Shown here piece after piece: positions 35,952 to 45,779 of a DNA stretch of 64,000 bases. The notes under the pieces were generated by a model. That model worked only from the letters and a program-made list of their open reading frames with translations, ran no database searches and had not been told where the DNA came from. The DNA is taken from NCBI RefSeq assembly GCF_002564465.1, contig NZ_NUUX01000027.1, positions 1 through 64,000 of the forward strand, given 5' to 3'. The position numbers and the translations under genes were made by a program. Position 1 is the stretch's first letter. Each line of letters starts with the position of its first letter. This stretch comes from Bacillus sp. AFS088145 (GTDB taxonomy: Bacteria > Bacillota > Bacilli > Bacillales > Bacillaceae_G).

Positions 35952-35959
35952 TTATCTGT

Positions 35960-35995
35960 AGTGTTGTGATGACTGTTATGTCACAGCACTTTTTG
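35960..35995 (+). terminator. intrinsic terminator of the pcp-pxp operon
   Basis: AGTGTTGTGAT pairs with GTCACAGCACT (two G-T pairs), loop of 9, then TTTTT. Confidence 0.8.
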
Positions 35996-36033
35996 TTATG
36001 ATAAAAGAAAGACTAGTAAAAGAGGAATAAGTA

Positions 36034-36750
36034 TTGAGAATTAATGTTTATATTAGCGCATCAGGATATTGTTCTAGAAGAGCAGCAGAACGATTGGTTG
36101 CTTCAGGACAGGTTAAAATTAGCGGACTAACTGCTGAAAAAAACAGCATAGTAGAAGAAGACGATCTTGTACAAGTAAATGATGAAGCTATTTACTTAAC
36201 GAGTGAAAAAGACTATATCATTCTAAATAAACCAGTAGGAATTACTTGTACAGGATTACAAACTGTAGAAGGAAATATAATTGATTTTGTCAATTATCCA
36301 AAGAGGATTTTTCCAATTGGTAGATTAGATAAAGATTCTGAAGGATTAATCATCCTTACAAACGACGGACCTATTGCACATAAAATTTTACATAGTGAAC
36401 ATGGACATGAAAAAGAGTATATTGTAACAGTCGATCAGCCAATTGATGCTGATTTTATTAATGGCATGTCAAATGGGGTACTTATAGGAACAGTTTTAAC
36501 TAAAAAATGTAAAGTTGAAAAAATAGATGAATATACATTTCGAATTATTTTAACGCAAGGCTTAAATCGTCAAATTCGGAAGATGGCAAAAAAATTTGGA
36601 TTTAAAGTGATTAAATTAAAGAGAATTCGAATTATGAATATCCATATGGAAAATCTAGAAATAGGTAAATGGAGAAAATTAACAGATAACGAATTAATTA
36701 ATTTAAAAGAACAATTGAAAGAGGAAGAATCAAATGAAAATTTTAATTGA
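36034..36750 (+). CDS. rluF: RsuA/RluF-family rRNA pseudouridine synthase
   Basis: A 238-residue enzyme. The N-terminal S4 RNA-binding domain (VYISASGYCSRRAAERLVAS, 4-23) is followed by the catalytic domain with YIILNKPVGI and GRLDKDSEGLIILTND, where the first Asp is the catalytic residue. GLNRQIRKMAKKFGFKV near 172-188 is typical of RluF, which modifies U2604 of 23S rRNA in E. coli. TTG start after AGAGGAA. It overlaps the next gene by 17 bases. The exact rRNA target is inferred. Confidence 0.82.
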   Translation: MRINVYISASGYCSRRAAERLVASGQVKISGLTAEKNSIVEEDDLVQVNDEAIYLTSEKDYIILNKPVGITCTGLQTVEGNIIDFVNYPKRIFPIGRLDKDSEGLIILTNDGPIAHKILHSEHGHEKEYIVTVDQPIDADFINGMSNGVLIGTVLTKKCKVEKIDEYTFRIILTQGLNRQIRKMAKKFGFKVIKLKRIRIMNIHMENLEIGKWRKLTDNELINLKEQLKEEESNENFN

Positions 36751-37174
36751 TGCAGATGGCTGTCCAGTAGTTTCAGAAACAATTAAAATTGCAGCAGAAT
36801 TTAAGATAAATGTTCTTTTATTATGTGATACTGCTCATATAATGCAAAGAGAGGGCGCTGAAACAATCGTTGTTTCACAAGGTGCGGATGCAGTTGATTT
36901 TGCTTTAGTCAATCGAGTTGTAAACGGAGATCTCGTCATTACTCAAGATTATGGTCTTGCTGCAATGGTTTTATCAAAGCAAGCTTATGTATTAAATCAA
37001 AACGGTTTTCAATATACAAATGAAAATATTGATTCACTTTTACATACTAGATATGTTTCAAAGAAAATTCGAAATGCAGGTGGACGAGTAAAGGGACCAA
37101 AAAAACGTCAGAAGCTTGATAATACAAATTTCGAAATCGGCTTAAGAAAATTACTTTCTTCAATTTCTTTATAG
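36734..37174 (+). CDS. YaiI/YqxD family protein (DUF188)
   Basis: A 146-residue cytosolic protein with the PIN-like fold of the YaiI/YqxD family. IDADGCPVV (4-12), ITQDYGLAAMVL (about 75-86) and the GPKKRQ tail are invariant features. The acidic residues suggest a metal-dependent nuclease, but family function has not been established. It starts inside the end of the pseudouridine synthase gene with GAGGAAG as ribosome site, and recQ follows 40 bases downstream. All three may form an operon. Confidence 0.85.
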   Translation: MKILIDADGCPVVSETIKIAAEFKINVLLLCDTAHIMQREGAETIVVSQGADAVDFALVNRVVNGDLVITQDYGLAAMVLSKQAYVLNQNGFQYTNENIDSLLHTRYVSKKIRNAGGRVKGPKKRQKLDNTNFEIGLRKLLSSISL

Positions 37175-37214
37175 TAAAATAGAATTGTACAAATAAAATA
37201 AAAAGGAGGCAAGC

Positions 37215-39326
37215 ATGTTAACACTTGCAAGAGAAAACTTAAAAAAGTATTTTGGATATGAAAATTTTAGAGCTGGACAAGAACAAATTATTGAACGAGT
37301 TTTATCAGGAAAGCACACAGCTGGTATCATGCCTACAGGTGGTGGAAAGTCGATCTGTTATCAAATTCCAGCGACAATTCTCCAAGGTGTTACCCTCGTC
37401 ATTTCTCCATTAATCTCTTTAATGAAAGACCAGGTAGATGCATTGCATCAAGTAGGTATTCCTTCCACATTTATTAATAGTTCACTTTCTTATAATGAAG
37501 TAAATGAAAGAATGATGGATTTAAGTTATGGTGAATACAAAATTCTATATGTTGCACCTGAACGATTAGAATCAGAAAGCTTTATTAATGAATTAAAAAG
37601 ATTGCCGATCTTACTTGTAGCAGTAGATGAAGCACACTGTATATCGTCATGGGGACATGATTTTAGACCAAGTTACTTACGTATTAAAAACTTAATACAA
37701 GAACTGCCTACTAACCCAACAATATTGGCACTTACTGCGACGGCAACTCCTCAAGTTAAATCTGATATATGTAATCAATTAGGAATAATCGAGGAAACGA
37801 CAATCATTACAGGCTTTGAAAGAGAGAATTTGTCATTTAAAGTCATTAGAGGTCAAAATCGATTAGATTATATTTGTAATTACATAAAACAAAATAAAAA
37901 TGAATCAGGGATTATTTACGCCGCAACTAGAAAAGAAGTAGATAATGTTACGAATAAATTAAAAAATCTTGGTATCTCTGTCGGTAAATATCATGCAGGC
38001 TTAAGCGATGCAGAACGTTCAAAACAACAGGATGCATTTTTACAAGATAATATTAATGTTATGGTCGCTACGAATGCATTTGGAATGGGAATTGACAAAA
38101 GCAATGTTAGATACGTAATCCATTACCAAATGCCTAAAAATATGGAAAGCTATTATCAAGAGGCTGGAAGAGCAGGACGAGATGGATTAGAAAGTGAATG
38201 TATTTTACTTTTTACTGCACAAGATGTTCAAATACAAAGATTTTTAATTGAACAATCTACTTTTGAACATAATCGTCTAAAACAAGAAATTTCAAAACTA
38301 CAATCAATGAAGGATTATAGTTATTGCGAAACATGTTTACAGGCATTCATTTTAAAATACTTTGGGGATGAAACTGACCACTCCTGTGGTAAATGTAGTA
38401 ATTGTATTGATCAAAGAACTTCAATAGACATTACAACTGATGCTCAAATCGTTTTATCATGCATTATTCGAATGGGCGAAAGATTTGGTAAAACGATGGT
38501 TGCGTCAGTTCTAACAGGATCAATGAATAAAAAATTAATAGAATTAAATTTTCATACTTTAACGACATACGGTTTATTCAAAACCCGTACATTAAAAAGT
38601 GTCGGCGATTTAATTGATTATTTAACATCGGAACAATTTATTGGCGTTACTAGCGGTAAATTCCCATTGTTAACTGTAACAAATAGAGGAAGAGAAGTAC
38701 TTTTAAATAAAATAAACGTAATGAAAAAAGAAGAAATCCAAGTTACTGAAATTACACACGTTGATAATAATTTATTCGATCAACTACGAAGTTTACGTAA
38801 AGAAATTGCTACTGAACTTGGAGTACCACCTTTTGTCGTATTTTCAGATAGTACTTTACGAGATTTATGTAAATTACTCCCTACAACTGATGAAGAATTC
38901 TTACATGCAAAAGGTGTCGGATTGCAAAAACAACAAAAATTTGGTAAGCAATTTATAGAAGTAATCAAGAAGTATAAAGAAGAAAACAATATTGAATTAG
39001 AGACAACAAAACCAAAAGCGACAACTGTTAATAAAGTACCTTCACACAAAATATCATACGAATCTTATCAAAACGGACTTACTATTTCTGAAATTGCAAA
39101 AGAGAGAGGATTAAATACAACTACTGTTGAAAATCATATTCTGCAAAGTGCAATGGAAGATGATCAGTTTGATTGGGATGAAGTAGTACCTTTTGATATT
39201 GAAAAACAAATTAAAGAAGTAATTAATACAGTTGGAAGCGAAAAACTTCGCCCTATAAAAGATGAGTTACCTTCTGAAATTAGTTATTTCATGATTAAGG
39301 CAGTAATTATGAAATCTGCAACATAG
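37215..39326 (+). CDS. recQ: ATP-dependent DNA helicase RecQ
   Basis: A 703-residue full-length RecQ. Helicase motifs are MPTGGGKSICYQ (39-50), DEAHCISSWGHDFRPSY from 138, LTATATP, YYQEAGRAGRDG and the zinc-binding Cys set (CETC then CGKC-x2-C, about 374-397). The winged-helix region follows, an HRDC domain occupies about 510-600 (LFDQLRSLRKEIATELGVPP), and a helix-turn-helix (LTISEIAKERGLNTTTVENH) lies near the end. It unwinds recombination and replication intermediates. AAAAGGAGG precedes the ATG. Confidence 0.95.
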   Translation: MLTLARENLKKYFGYENFRAGQEQIIERVLSGKHTAGIMPTGGGKSICYQIPATILQGVTLVISPLISLMKDQVDALHQVGIPSTFINSSLSYNEVNERMMDLSYGEYKILYVAPERLESESFINELKRLPILLVAVDEAHCISSWGHDFRPSYLRIKNLIQELPTNPTILALTATATPQVKSDICNQLGIIEETTIITGFERENLSFKVIRGQNRLDYICNYIKQNKNESGIIYAATRKEVDNVTNKLKNLGISVGKYHAGLSDAERSKQQDAFLQDNINVMVATNAFGMGIDKSNVRYVIHYQMPKNMESYYQEAGRAGRDGLESECILLFTAQDVQIQRFLIEQSTFEHNRLKQEISKLQSMKDYSYCETCLQAFILKYFGDETDHSCGKCSNCIDQRTSIDITTDAQIVLSCIIRMGERFGKTMVASVLTGSMNKKLIELNFHTLTTYGLFKTRTLKSVGDLIDYLTSEQFIGVTSGKFPLLTVTNRGREVLLNKINVMKKEEIQVTEITHVDNNLFDQLRSLRKEIATELGVPPFVVFSDSTLRDLCKLLPTTDEEFLHAKGVGLQKQQKFGKQFIEVIKKYKEENNIELETTKPKATTVNKVPSHKISYESYQNGLTISEIAKERGLNTTTVENHILQSAMEDDQFDWDEVVPFDIEKQIKEVINTVGSEKLRPIKDELPSEISYFMIKAVIMKSAT

Positions 39327-39338
39327 CACTAAAAATAT

Positions 39339-39376
39339 AAAGAGCTTCCCATTCAATATAGGAAGCTCTTTATTTT
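39339..39376. terminator. bidirectional intrinsic terminator
   Basis: A perfect 11-bp stem AAAGAGCTTCC / GGAAGCTCTTT with T-runs on both strands lies between recQ and the convergent glycosidase. Confidence 0.88.
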
Positions 39377-39378
39377 AT

Positions 39379-40981
39379 CTATTTCTTACTAGCCTTAACC
39401 TTTATTTGATTACTTTCTTTACTTTCATTATGAAGTCGATCGACAGCAGTTATTTCATACGTGTAGTCTTTATCGATATTTGCTGTTGTATCTATAAATG
39501 TTGTTTTACCATTTTCTGATTTACGAACTGTAGTTAAAATGTTCCTTGGATCATCAATGCTATCTTTATGTAATCCATCAAAACGGTAGACAACATAATA
39601 TGAAACATCTTGATCATTAGGGTGAGTATTCATTGTTAGTTGGATTCCATCTTTTGTACGAAGAGCGTTTTCGAATTTTGGTTTCTTTGGAGCTTTGTCA
39701 TCTAACCATGGCATTGAAGGAATTAATGCCTTTGTTCTATATAATTCCTGGCTTAAACGATCCTTAATACCAAGTGGATTTCGATTTAAGTCCGAAATTG
39801 AAAAATGCATACTACCTTTGATTTCAGGAATTGTACGATTTAAGGCAATTTGTTTTGGTAATTCATTAGGTAAAGCCCAAGCTGCATTGTTATCGTTAAT
39901 TTTGTAATCAGCTTGTCCAATATATAAATCAATATTCTTACCTTTTACTTCCTTCGTCCACCAATTTGCAAGTATATCATACGCAGCAGGTTCAAATCCT
40001 ATATTCCAATAGATTTGCGGAGTAATATAATCTAGATATTCTTTATTAATCCATTCTCTTGTGTCAGCAAATAAATCATCATAATTTGTTTGACCAGCAG
40101 TAGTATTTGAACCAGTAGGGTCTTTTACGATATTTCGCCAAACTCCAAAAGGACTAATTCCAAATTTAACATAAGATTTTTTCTTTTTTAATTGAATTAT
40201 GAAGAATTTTTACGAACTGATTTACATTGTCTCGTCGCCAATCTTCAATATTAGCAAACTTTTGTTTACCATATTTTTCGTACGAGGATTGATCTGGAAA
40301 TTCTTGACCTGCAATACGATATGGATAAAAATAATCATCCAAATGTACTGCATCGATATCATATTTTTTTACAACCTCCATAATCCCATCAATAATAAAT
40401 TGACGTGCATCAGGATTACCTGGGTCAAAATATAATTGCTTGCCATAAGGGATTACCCATCCAGGATGTTTTCTTGCAGGATGGTTTTCTGCTAAAGTAT
40501 TTAAATCCTCTAAAGTAGCATCACCTGGTGCTGTTCGTGGCATTGTAATACGATACGGATTAAACCAAGCATGAAATTCAATATTACGTTTATGTGCTTC
40601 TTCAACCATAAATGCAAGTGGGTCATAGCCTGGATCCTTACCTTGTGTACCAGTTAAGTATTTAGACCACGGACCATAATCAGACGGATAAAAAGCATCA
40701 GCGGTTGGCTTAATTTGGACAACAACTGAGTTCATTCCCATCTTTTCCACATCATCTAATAGTTTAATAAACTCCGATTTTTGTTGCATTTCAGACAAGC
40801 CAGTAGCTGATGGCCAATCTATGTTTACTACTGAAGCAATCCAAGCTGCTCGTAGCTCATGCTTAGGCGGGACTGAATACTGTGAAGTAGTTTCAGCATG
40901 AACATTTTGAATTTGTTGAAATAATAGAGATGCACCTACTGTAGCAGCAATCGCATATTTTCCAAGTTTTCTTTTCTTCAT
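39379..40981 (-). pseudogene. yngK: family-10-like glycosyl hydrolase (YngK/DUF187 type) with one frameshift
   Basis: The N-terminal frame (40981 to 40166) has a signal peptide (about 1-29) and the DUF187 barrel: LRAAWIASVVNIDWPSATG, VVVQIKPTADAFYPSDY, FHAWFNPYRI and DAVHLDDYFYPY. At 40177-40190 two A6 runs (minus strand) are followed by a shift. Skipping one base restores a frame encoding YVKFGISPFGVWRNIV, DYITPQIYWN and a fibronectin-III-like C-terminal domain to 39379. The joined product is about 533 residues, near the usual YngK length. All domains on both sides are intact, so this is either a fresh mutation, a homopolymer sequencing error or slippage at the A tracts. These enzymes act on cell-wall or surface glycans. 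Confidence 0.82.
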
Positions 40982-41294
40982 AAGTGTTCCACCTTACCTT
41001 CTATTAAATTAATAGCGCTTACATAATATAAAACTACCAAAAATGGAAAGTATTGTCTATAATTTTTGAAATAAAATTTCAAAAAAATCTAAAAAATCAA
41101 GAAATTAAATTTCGGTTTTTGATAGTTTTGTGAAATCCCTCAAATATAAAATTTTATCATCCACGTTCTATAGCTTGGATTGTCTTAAATTGATAAAATA
41201 TTGATTGTAAGTAAAATTGCAGAAATTAAAGGTCATATAAGGAAAGAGCATACATAATTTATTCAAATTTCACGAGAGAAGAGAGGATAAGAAT
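40982..41294. other. AT-rich divergent intergenic region
   Basis: Divides the minus-strand glycosidase from the UvrA-like gene and must hold both promoters. I see no clear hairpin, repeat or small ORF here. Confidence 0.5.
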
Positions 41295-44200
41295 TTGAAA
41301 ATTAGTCAATTAATTGCAAATAATATTAATAAATTAGATGCAATTTTACCTGAGAATCAGTCATTGGGAATTGCTGGATTATCTGGTTCTGGTAAAACAA
41401 CTTTTTGTCAAACAATTGGTGAGGAGTCAAAGAAACGTCTGATGTCTTTACTTCCAAAAGCTGAATATCAATATTTATTCCCAAACATAATGGAAACAAA
41501 TTTTAGTGCGATTAAGATGGAAGAAATGCCATTAGTACTGTTTCTTGGCAAATCATCCATTTCTACGAATCCACGTTCAACACTTGGAACACATACAGGT
41601 GTTTTTAAGGACATTCGTGTACGTCTTGCAGAAAAGTTTAATCTTTCTCCAGAAGTTTTTTCGTTTAATAATGAATTAGGCTGGTGTCCGGATTGTAAAG
41701 GTCGTGGAATTACAAAAAATATCGAATGTAAAAAGTGTAAAGGAAACCGCTATAATCAAAAAATTGAAGAATATACAATTGAGTTATTTGATCGTCCACA
41801 TTCTATTTCAGATATTAATAACTTAAGTGTAGAGACAATTTTATCACTAGCAGAAGAATTACAAATTAGTGAGGCGAAACAGCATTTGCTAAACAATATA
41901 ACCAAAATGAATATTGGCTATTTATCCTTAAATCGAATAACAGGAACATTATCCGGTGGAGAAATAACTCGACTTTATTTAGCCGAATTTATGGCAACTA
42001 GTGAAAATACTGTTATTATCATCGATGAAATTTCAGTTGGTCTTGACCATGATACTTTAAATAGAATATTAGACGAGATAAAAGAATTAGGATTTAAAAA
42101 TCAAATATGGTTAATTGACCATTCCGATACTGTGCTAGATGCAACAGATGATCAAGTGTTTTTCGGACCTGGAAGTGGTAAATATGGCGGGAAAATTGTT
42201 GAAGAATCTCCACGACCTAAACCGATTTATTGGGAAAGAAACGAGACTTTATCAAATGAGTTCTATGAGTTTAAAGATCTTCATTGTCGTAATATCCAAA
42301 TTCAAGAAATTCAAATTCCTAAAAATAGACTAGTAACATTTACTGGAGAATCTGGATGTGGTAAATCTACTCTAGTAAATGAATGTATGTCAAAAGACTT
42401 CTTAAAACGATACCCAAAAGATAAATTAGTGATGGTAGGTCAGGATCGAAACCAATCGATTACAAGCCGATCAACAGTTGCTACATTCTTAGATATAAAA
42501 AGAAAGTTAACAAAATATAGTGAAGAAATAGATGATATTTTCCTGCGTTCAATCGAGGATATCATTGAAGAACTACCAAAAGAAGACATTGCTCATAAAC
42601 GATTAAGCTTGTTAATCAAACTTGGTCTTGGCTATCTTACGCTAGAAAGAAAAACACAAACACTATCAACTGGAGAATTTCAATGTGTACATTTAGTTTC
42701 TGAACTATTTTCTAATGCAAGAAACCCGCATACACTTTTCATTTTTGATGAACCTTCAAAAGGATTATCACAAAATATATTAAATCAATTTATAGATAGT
42801 GTTCGAGAAATTCTAAAAGATGAATCAATTTCTATTATGATGATTGAACATAATGCTTACATGTTAGAAAGTTCGGATTATATTGTTGATTTTGGGAAAA
42901 GAAAGATTACTCCAGTTGAACATCTTGAAGTTGTAAATCATGACGATTATTTTAATCATATAAAAAAGGGTCATGAAAAGTCTCAGGCGCAAATTTCATC
43001 TTCACTTAAAGTACAAAAGGGAGTTCAATATTTACAAGAAAATAATATAAATTATTTCAAAAATGCAGAAAACATATATAAAGGTGGAATATTAAAAAGT
43101 CTATCTTCGATGGCACGACTTATTTATGGAGAATATGAATCTGATGCTATTCTTCCTGTTATTGCAATTGATTTAGAAAGACATTTATATAGTCAATATA
43201 CATTTTTATATGAGATCGGCGGACTAATCAATCAAATCGTTGCTTCACATCCATCTAATAAGGATACAAGAAGTTTTGACTTTTATAACCAAGAAAATCA
43301 TTGTCCATCCTGTTCTGGCCGTAGAGTAATTGAGAAGTTTGATATTGATGTAGTCATACAAGATAAAACAGTACCTTTTTGGGAAGGTTTATTACATTCA
43401 GATGTAATGGAAGTTTTAAAATATTTCCAATATCCTAAGATACAGTTCCTATTTGATGAAATAAAAAATGAACTTGGTCAAGACATTAGTAAAAGCTTTA
43501 ATGAGATGTCAGAAGCAGAAATGCATACTTTTTTATATGGATACTATGAAAAATCTTTTTATGATAAAGCTGGAAAGACACAAAGATTATGGGAAGGCTT
43601 TAATACGATTATCGGTCGATATATGTCCATTTCAAAATCGGCTATAAAAGAACAAATGAAGGCTTCCAAAGAGCAAATTACATGTCCTATTTGCGAAGGA
43701 ACAATATTAAACCACCACAAAAAATTAAAGTTTGGCAAATTTGATATTCGTGAAATCATCAATCAACCTATAGATCAAGTAATTAAAACAGTTGGTCAGC
43801 TAACAGTCCTAGAAGAAATAAAATCGATTGTTGGTGGAGAAACAACATTAACAATAGAAGTTTCATTACTATCTCGAGAACAACAGGTTGCTTTAAAAAT
43901 GCTAGAAATAAAACAAGCAAGCTTCGTTGGATATGAAGTAGTATTACAAAATGCTTTACCGTTTTGGGATCATGTTAAGACGAATATTGAAGAAATAAGC
44001 TATAAAAACTTAGTAACGATAACTGATTTCAAAGATCTATATGAGACTAGAGAAGATATGATAGACAAATATTTTACAAATGGTAAATTCAAAAAACTAA
44101 CCTATGTTTACGAAGCATTTGGATATAAAAAAATCGTTACACTAATTAATAAAGTAAAAGCAAGTAACCCTTGTCCGTTCTGTAAAGGAAAGAAAGTAAT

Positions 44201-44465
44201 TTCTGAAGATAATTTACATGACGGAGTATATAAATTAACAATACCATGCGTTAGTTGTTTAGCTAGTGGAATCAATGAGAGTGGACGCCAACAACTTGTT
44301 GAGGGCATTGCTGTTCAAACATGGCTCACTGGTAAGGTAAGTGAAATAGTTCCTGAAAATCAACTAACTGAAGAAGCTAAAGATATACCGATATTTAATC
44401 GCATAAGAGAACTAAATAAACATGATATGATGGCAGTTTATCAATGTTTAATTCAAAATAATTAA
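41295..44465 (+). CDS. rearranged UvrA-like twin-ABC ATPase with extra zinc motifs
   Basis: A 1056-residue protein. NBD1 has Walker A GLSGSGKTTF (28-37), the PRSTLGTHTGVF block, a zinc pair CPDC (131) / CKKC (145), signature LSGGE (219-223) and Walker B IIIDE ending at 245. NBD2 has Walker A GESGCGKSTL (351-360), an altered signature LSTGE (457-461), Walker B FIFDE ending at 486 and H-loop MMIEH. NBD2 lacks the zinc insertion. From about 545 on comes a long region absent from UvrA, with CPSC (670), CPIC (797), CPFC (960) and CVSC (985) and no further ATPase motif. In UvrA the zinc module seen here in NBD1 belongs to the second NBD. Single gene, TTG start after GAGAGGA. DNA repair or drug-lesion binding is a guess. 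Confidence 0.8.
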   Translation: MKISQLIANNINKLDAILPENQSLGIAGLSGSGKTTFCQTIGEESKKRLMSLLPKAEYQYLFPNIMETNFSAIKMEEMPLVLFLGKSSISTNPRSTLGTHTGVFKDIRVRLAEKFNLSPEVFSFNNELGWCPDCKGRGITKNIECKKCKGNRYNQKIEEYTIELFDRPHSISDINNLSVETILSLAEELQISEAKQHLLNNITKMNIGYLSLNRITGTLSGGEITRLYLAEFMATSENTVIIIDEISVGLDHDTLNRILDEIKELGFKNQIWLIDHSDTVLDATDDQVFFGPGSGKYGGKIVEESPRPKPIYWERNETLSNEFYEFKDLHCRNIQIQEIQIPKNRLVTFTGESGCGKSTLVNECMSKDFLKRYPKDKLVMVGQDRNQSITSRSTVATFLDIKRKLTKYSEEIDDIFLRSIEDIIEELPKEDIAHKRLSLLIKLGLGYLTLERKTQTLSTGEFQCVHLVSELFSNARNPHTLFIFDEPSKGLSQNILNQFIDSVREILKDESISIMMIEHNAYMLESSDYIVDFGKRKITPVEHLEVVNHDDYFNHIKKGHEKSQAQISSSLKVQKGVQYLQENNINYFKNAENIYKGGILKSLSSMARLIYGEYESDAILPVIAIDLERHLYSQYTFLYEIGGLINQIVASHPSNKDTRSFDFYNQENHCPSCSGRRVIEKFDIDVVIQDKTVPFWEGLLHSDVMEVLKYFQYPKIQFLFDEIKNELGQDISKSFNEMSEAEMHTFLYGYYEKSFYDKAGKTQRLWEGFNTIIGRYMSISKSAIKEQMKASKEQITCPICEGTILNHHKKLKFGKFDIREIINQPIDQVIKTVGQLTVLEEIKSIVGGETTLTIEVSLLSREQQVALKMLEIKQASFVGYEVVLQNALPFWDHVKTNIEEISYKNLVTITDFKDLYETREDMIDKYFTNGKFKKLTYVYEAFGYKKIVTLINKVKASNPCPFCKGKKVISEDNLHDGVYKLTIPCVSCLASGINESGRQQLVEGIAVQTWLTGKVSEIVPENQLTEEAKDIPIFNRIRELNKHDMMAVYQCLIQNN

Positions 44466-44473
44466 CAATAAAA

Positions 44474-44512
44474 AAAACTCATTTTCAAAGATCGGTTTGA
44501 AATGAGTTTTTT
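44474..44512 (+). terminator. intrinsic terminator, twin of the one at 44824
   Basis: AAACTCATTTTCAAA pairs with TTTGAAATGAGTTT (one bulge), then TTTATTTT. It ends the UvrA-like gene and is nearly the same as the terminator 350 bases downstream. Confidence 0.85.
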
Positions 44513-44702
44513 ATTTTGGAGCTAAAAAAATATGTGTCAATAAAACAGCTAAAATTGTTGAAAAATTTTCATAGAATAATGTTCACACTTTATACATGGT
44601 CATAAAAAAGAATACTTAGTATGATTAAACTGTAGCAAAAAACGAATTTTCTAAAAATATATTTTTAAAATAACAATATTATATTTGAAAGTAGGAGATA
44701 TG

Positions 44703-44792
44703 ATGAATCATTTAAACTTAGGTAGGAACTTAAAAATATCAGCGGGTTTAACAGTATTTGTAGTATTCTTGATGACATATCTTTTAAACTAA
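44703..44792 (+). CDS. 29-residue single-pass membrane peptide
   Basis: ATG 44703 lies 5 bases after AGGAG. The product has a polar start (NHLNLGRNLKIS) and a hydrophobic helix of about 15 residues (AGLTVFVVFLMTYLL). The gene lies between two near-identical terminators and is followed 31 bases later by the second, so it is a separate transcript. It could be a stress or membrane-associated micropeptide; no family recognised. An adjacent ATG at 44700 is too close to the ribosome site. Confidence 0.55.
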   Translation: MNHLNLGRNLKISAGLTVFVVFLMTYLLN

Positions 44793-44823
44793 AATATTGT
44801 ATTTTGCTTAATAATTTGATTTG

Positions 44824-44860
44824 AAAACTCATTTGTTAAAAATTCAAATGAGTTTTTTAT
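44824..44860 (+). terminator. intrinsic terminator of the micropeptide gene
   Basis: A 12-bp perfect stem AAAACTCATTTG / CAAATGAGTTTT with a 9-base loop and a T-run. Confidence 0.9.
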
Positions 44861-45058
44861 TATATTTCTTTATAAATAAAGAAACTATTATATCATTTCA
44901 ATCGTATTAAAATAGAACTGTAAGAATGCCTTTACACAATATAAAAATCAGACAACTCTGCTGATATTGAATTAACTGTTTATTATAAATACGTTACTTT
45001 TAATAAATTACGATAGAAAAAATTAAATAGAGAATCACACTTAAGTAGTGGTCCTCTT

Positions 45059-45157
45059 TTATACAAATTCATTTATTCGCTCATCAAATCTTTCTCTTTC
45101 AATTAACTCTGATGCTAAATTCGATAAACCTTTTTCAATGCAAAAAGGAGATAGCAT
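45059..45157 (-). CDS. possible 32-residue small protein
   Basis: Minus-strand frame MLSPFCIEKGLSNLASELIE followed by RERFDERINEFV, a well-formed amphipathic charged helix. Directly downstream on that strand an imperfect hairpin (about 45022-45057) runs into a T-rich tail. No good ribosome site precedes the ATG, so this is tentative. It is divergent from the MerR-like gene. Confidence 0.3.
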   Translation of the reverse strand: MLSPFCIEKGLSNLASELIERERFDERINEFV

Positions 45158-45197
45158 GCCAGTATAGAATATAAGCATTGTAAGGAGTGTGAGGGGC

Positions 45198-45779
45198 ATG
45201 ATAGACGGAGATGTAATATTAACTAGTACTCAAATTAGAGAGCAGTTGGAGTTGAAACCAAGCACCTTCAGAAAGTATCAGGACATCTTAGAGAATGTTG
45301 GTTATACAATCAAGAAGAATAGTAGAGGACATCGACAATATTCAAATTATGATGTCTTGATCTTCGAAAAACTAATTGAATTAAGTAAGCATGATGGTAT
45401 GACGTTAGAGAAGTCTGCGAGAATGATAAAAGAGCAAACCAATAGATTAATACCTCATACTGACATGATAGTCGAAGAAAAGTCTTTAAACTTAACAGAG
45501 CACCTAATACAGATAAACAATAAACAACAGTTGCAAACAATTGGAAAACTAATGAATGAAATGGAAGAAAGACTTTCTAAAAAGATGGATCTACAACATA
45601 AAGAAGTATTAAAGCAACGAGAAAAGCAGACTAGTTTACTGTTAGAAGAATGGAGAGAACAAAGAAAACAAGATCAACAACTGTTATTAGAAACGGCAGC
45701 CACTCAAGAAAAGAATTCATTACGAAAGAAAGTAAGTGAAAAAATAGAAGAATTAAAAAAATGGTATTTCGAAATATGA
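45198..45779 (+). CDS. MerR-like HTH protein with long coiled coil
   Basis: A 193-residue protein. The N-terminal winged helix (LTSTQIREQLELKPSTFRKY, then GHRQYSNYDVLIFEKLIEL) resembles MerR/RacA-type DNA-binding domains. From about residue 95 the protein is a long charged coiled coil rich in Gln, Lys and Glu (KMDLQHKEVLKQREKQ, LLLEEWREQRKQDQQ). This layout is frequent on Bacillus plasmids and phages (DUF3967-like proteins) and hints at a mobile origin or a segregation role like RacA. ATG 45198 lies 10 bases after AGGAG. Its stop overlaps a degenerate membrane-peptide frame. Confidence 0.75.
   Translation: MIDGDVILTSTQIREQLELKPSTFRKYQDILENVGYTIKKNSRGHRQYSNYDVLIFEKLIELSKHDGMTLEKSARMIKEQTNRLIPHTDMIVEEKSLNLTEHLIQINNKQQLQTIGKLMNEMEERLSKKMDLQHKEVLKQREKQTSLLLEEWREQRKQDQQLLLETAATQEKNSLRKKVSEKIEELKKWYFEI

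Noticed and set aside
40166-40200. Programmed -1 frameshift at A-AAA-AAG in the YngK-like gene
   Set aside because: The -1 frame runs into stop codons soon after the A tracts, while the intact continuation needs a +1 (or -2) change, so a classical -1 slippery site does not explain it.
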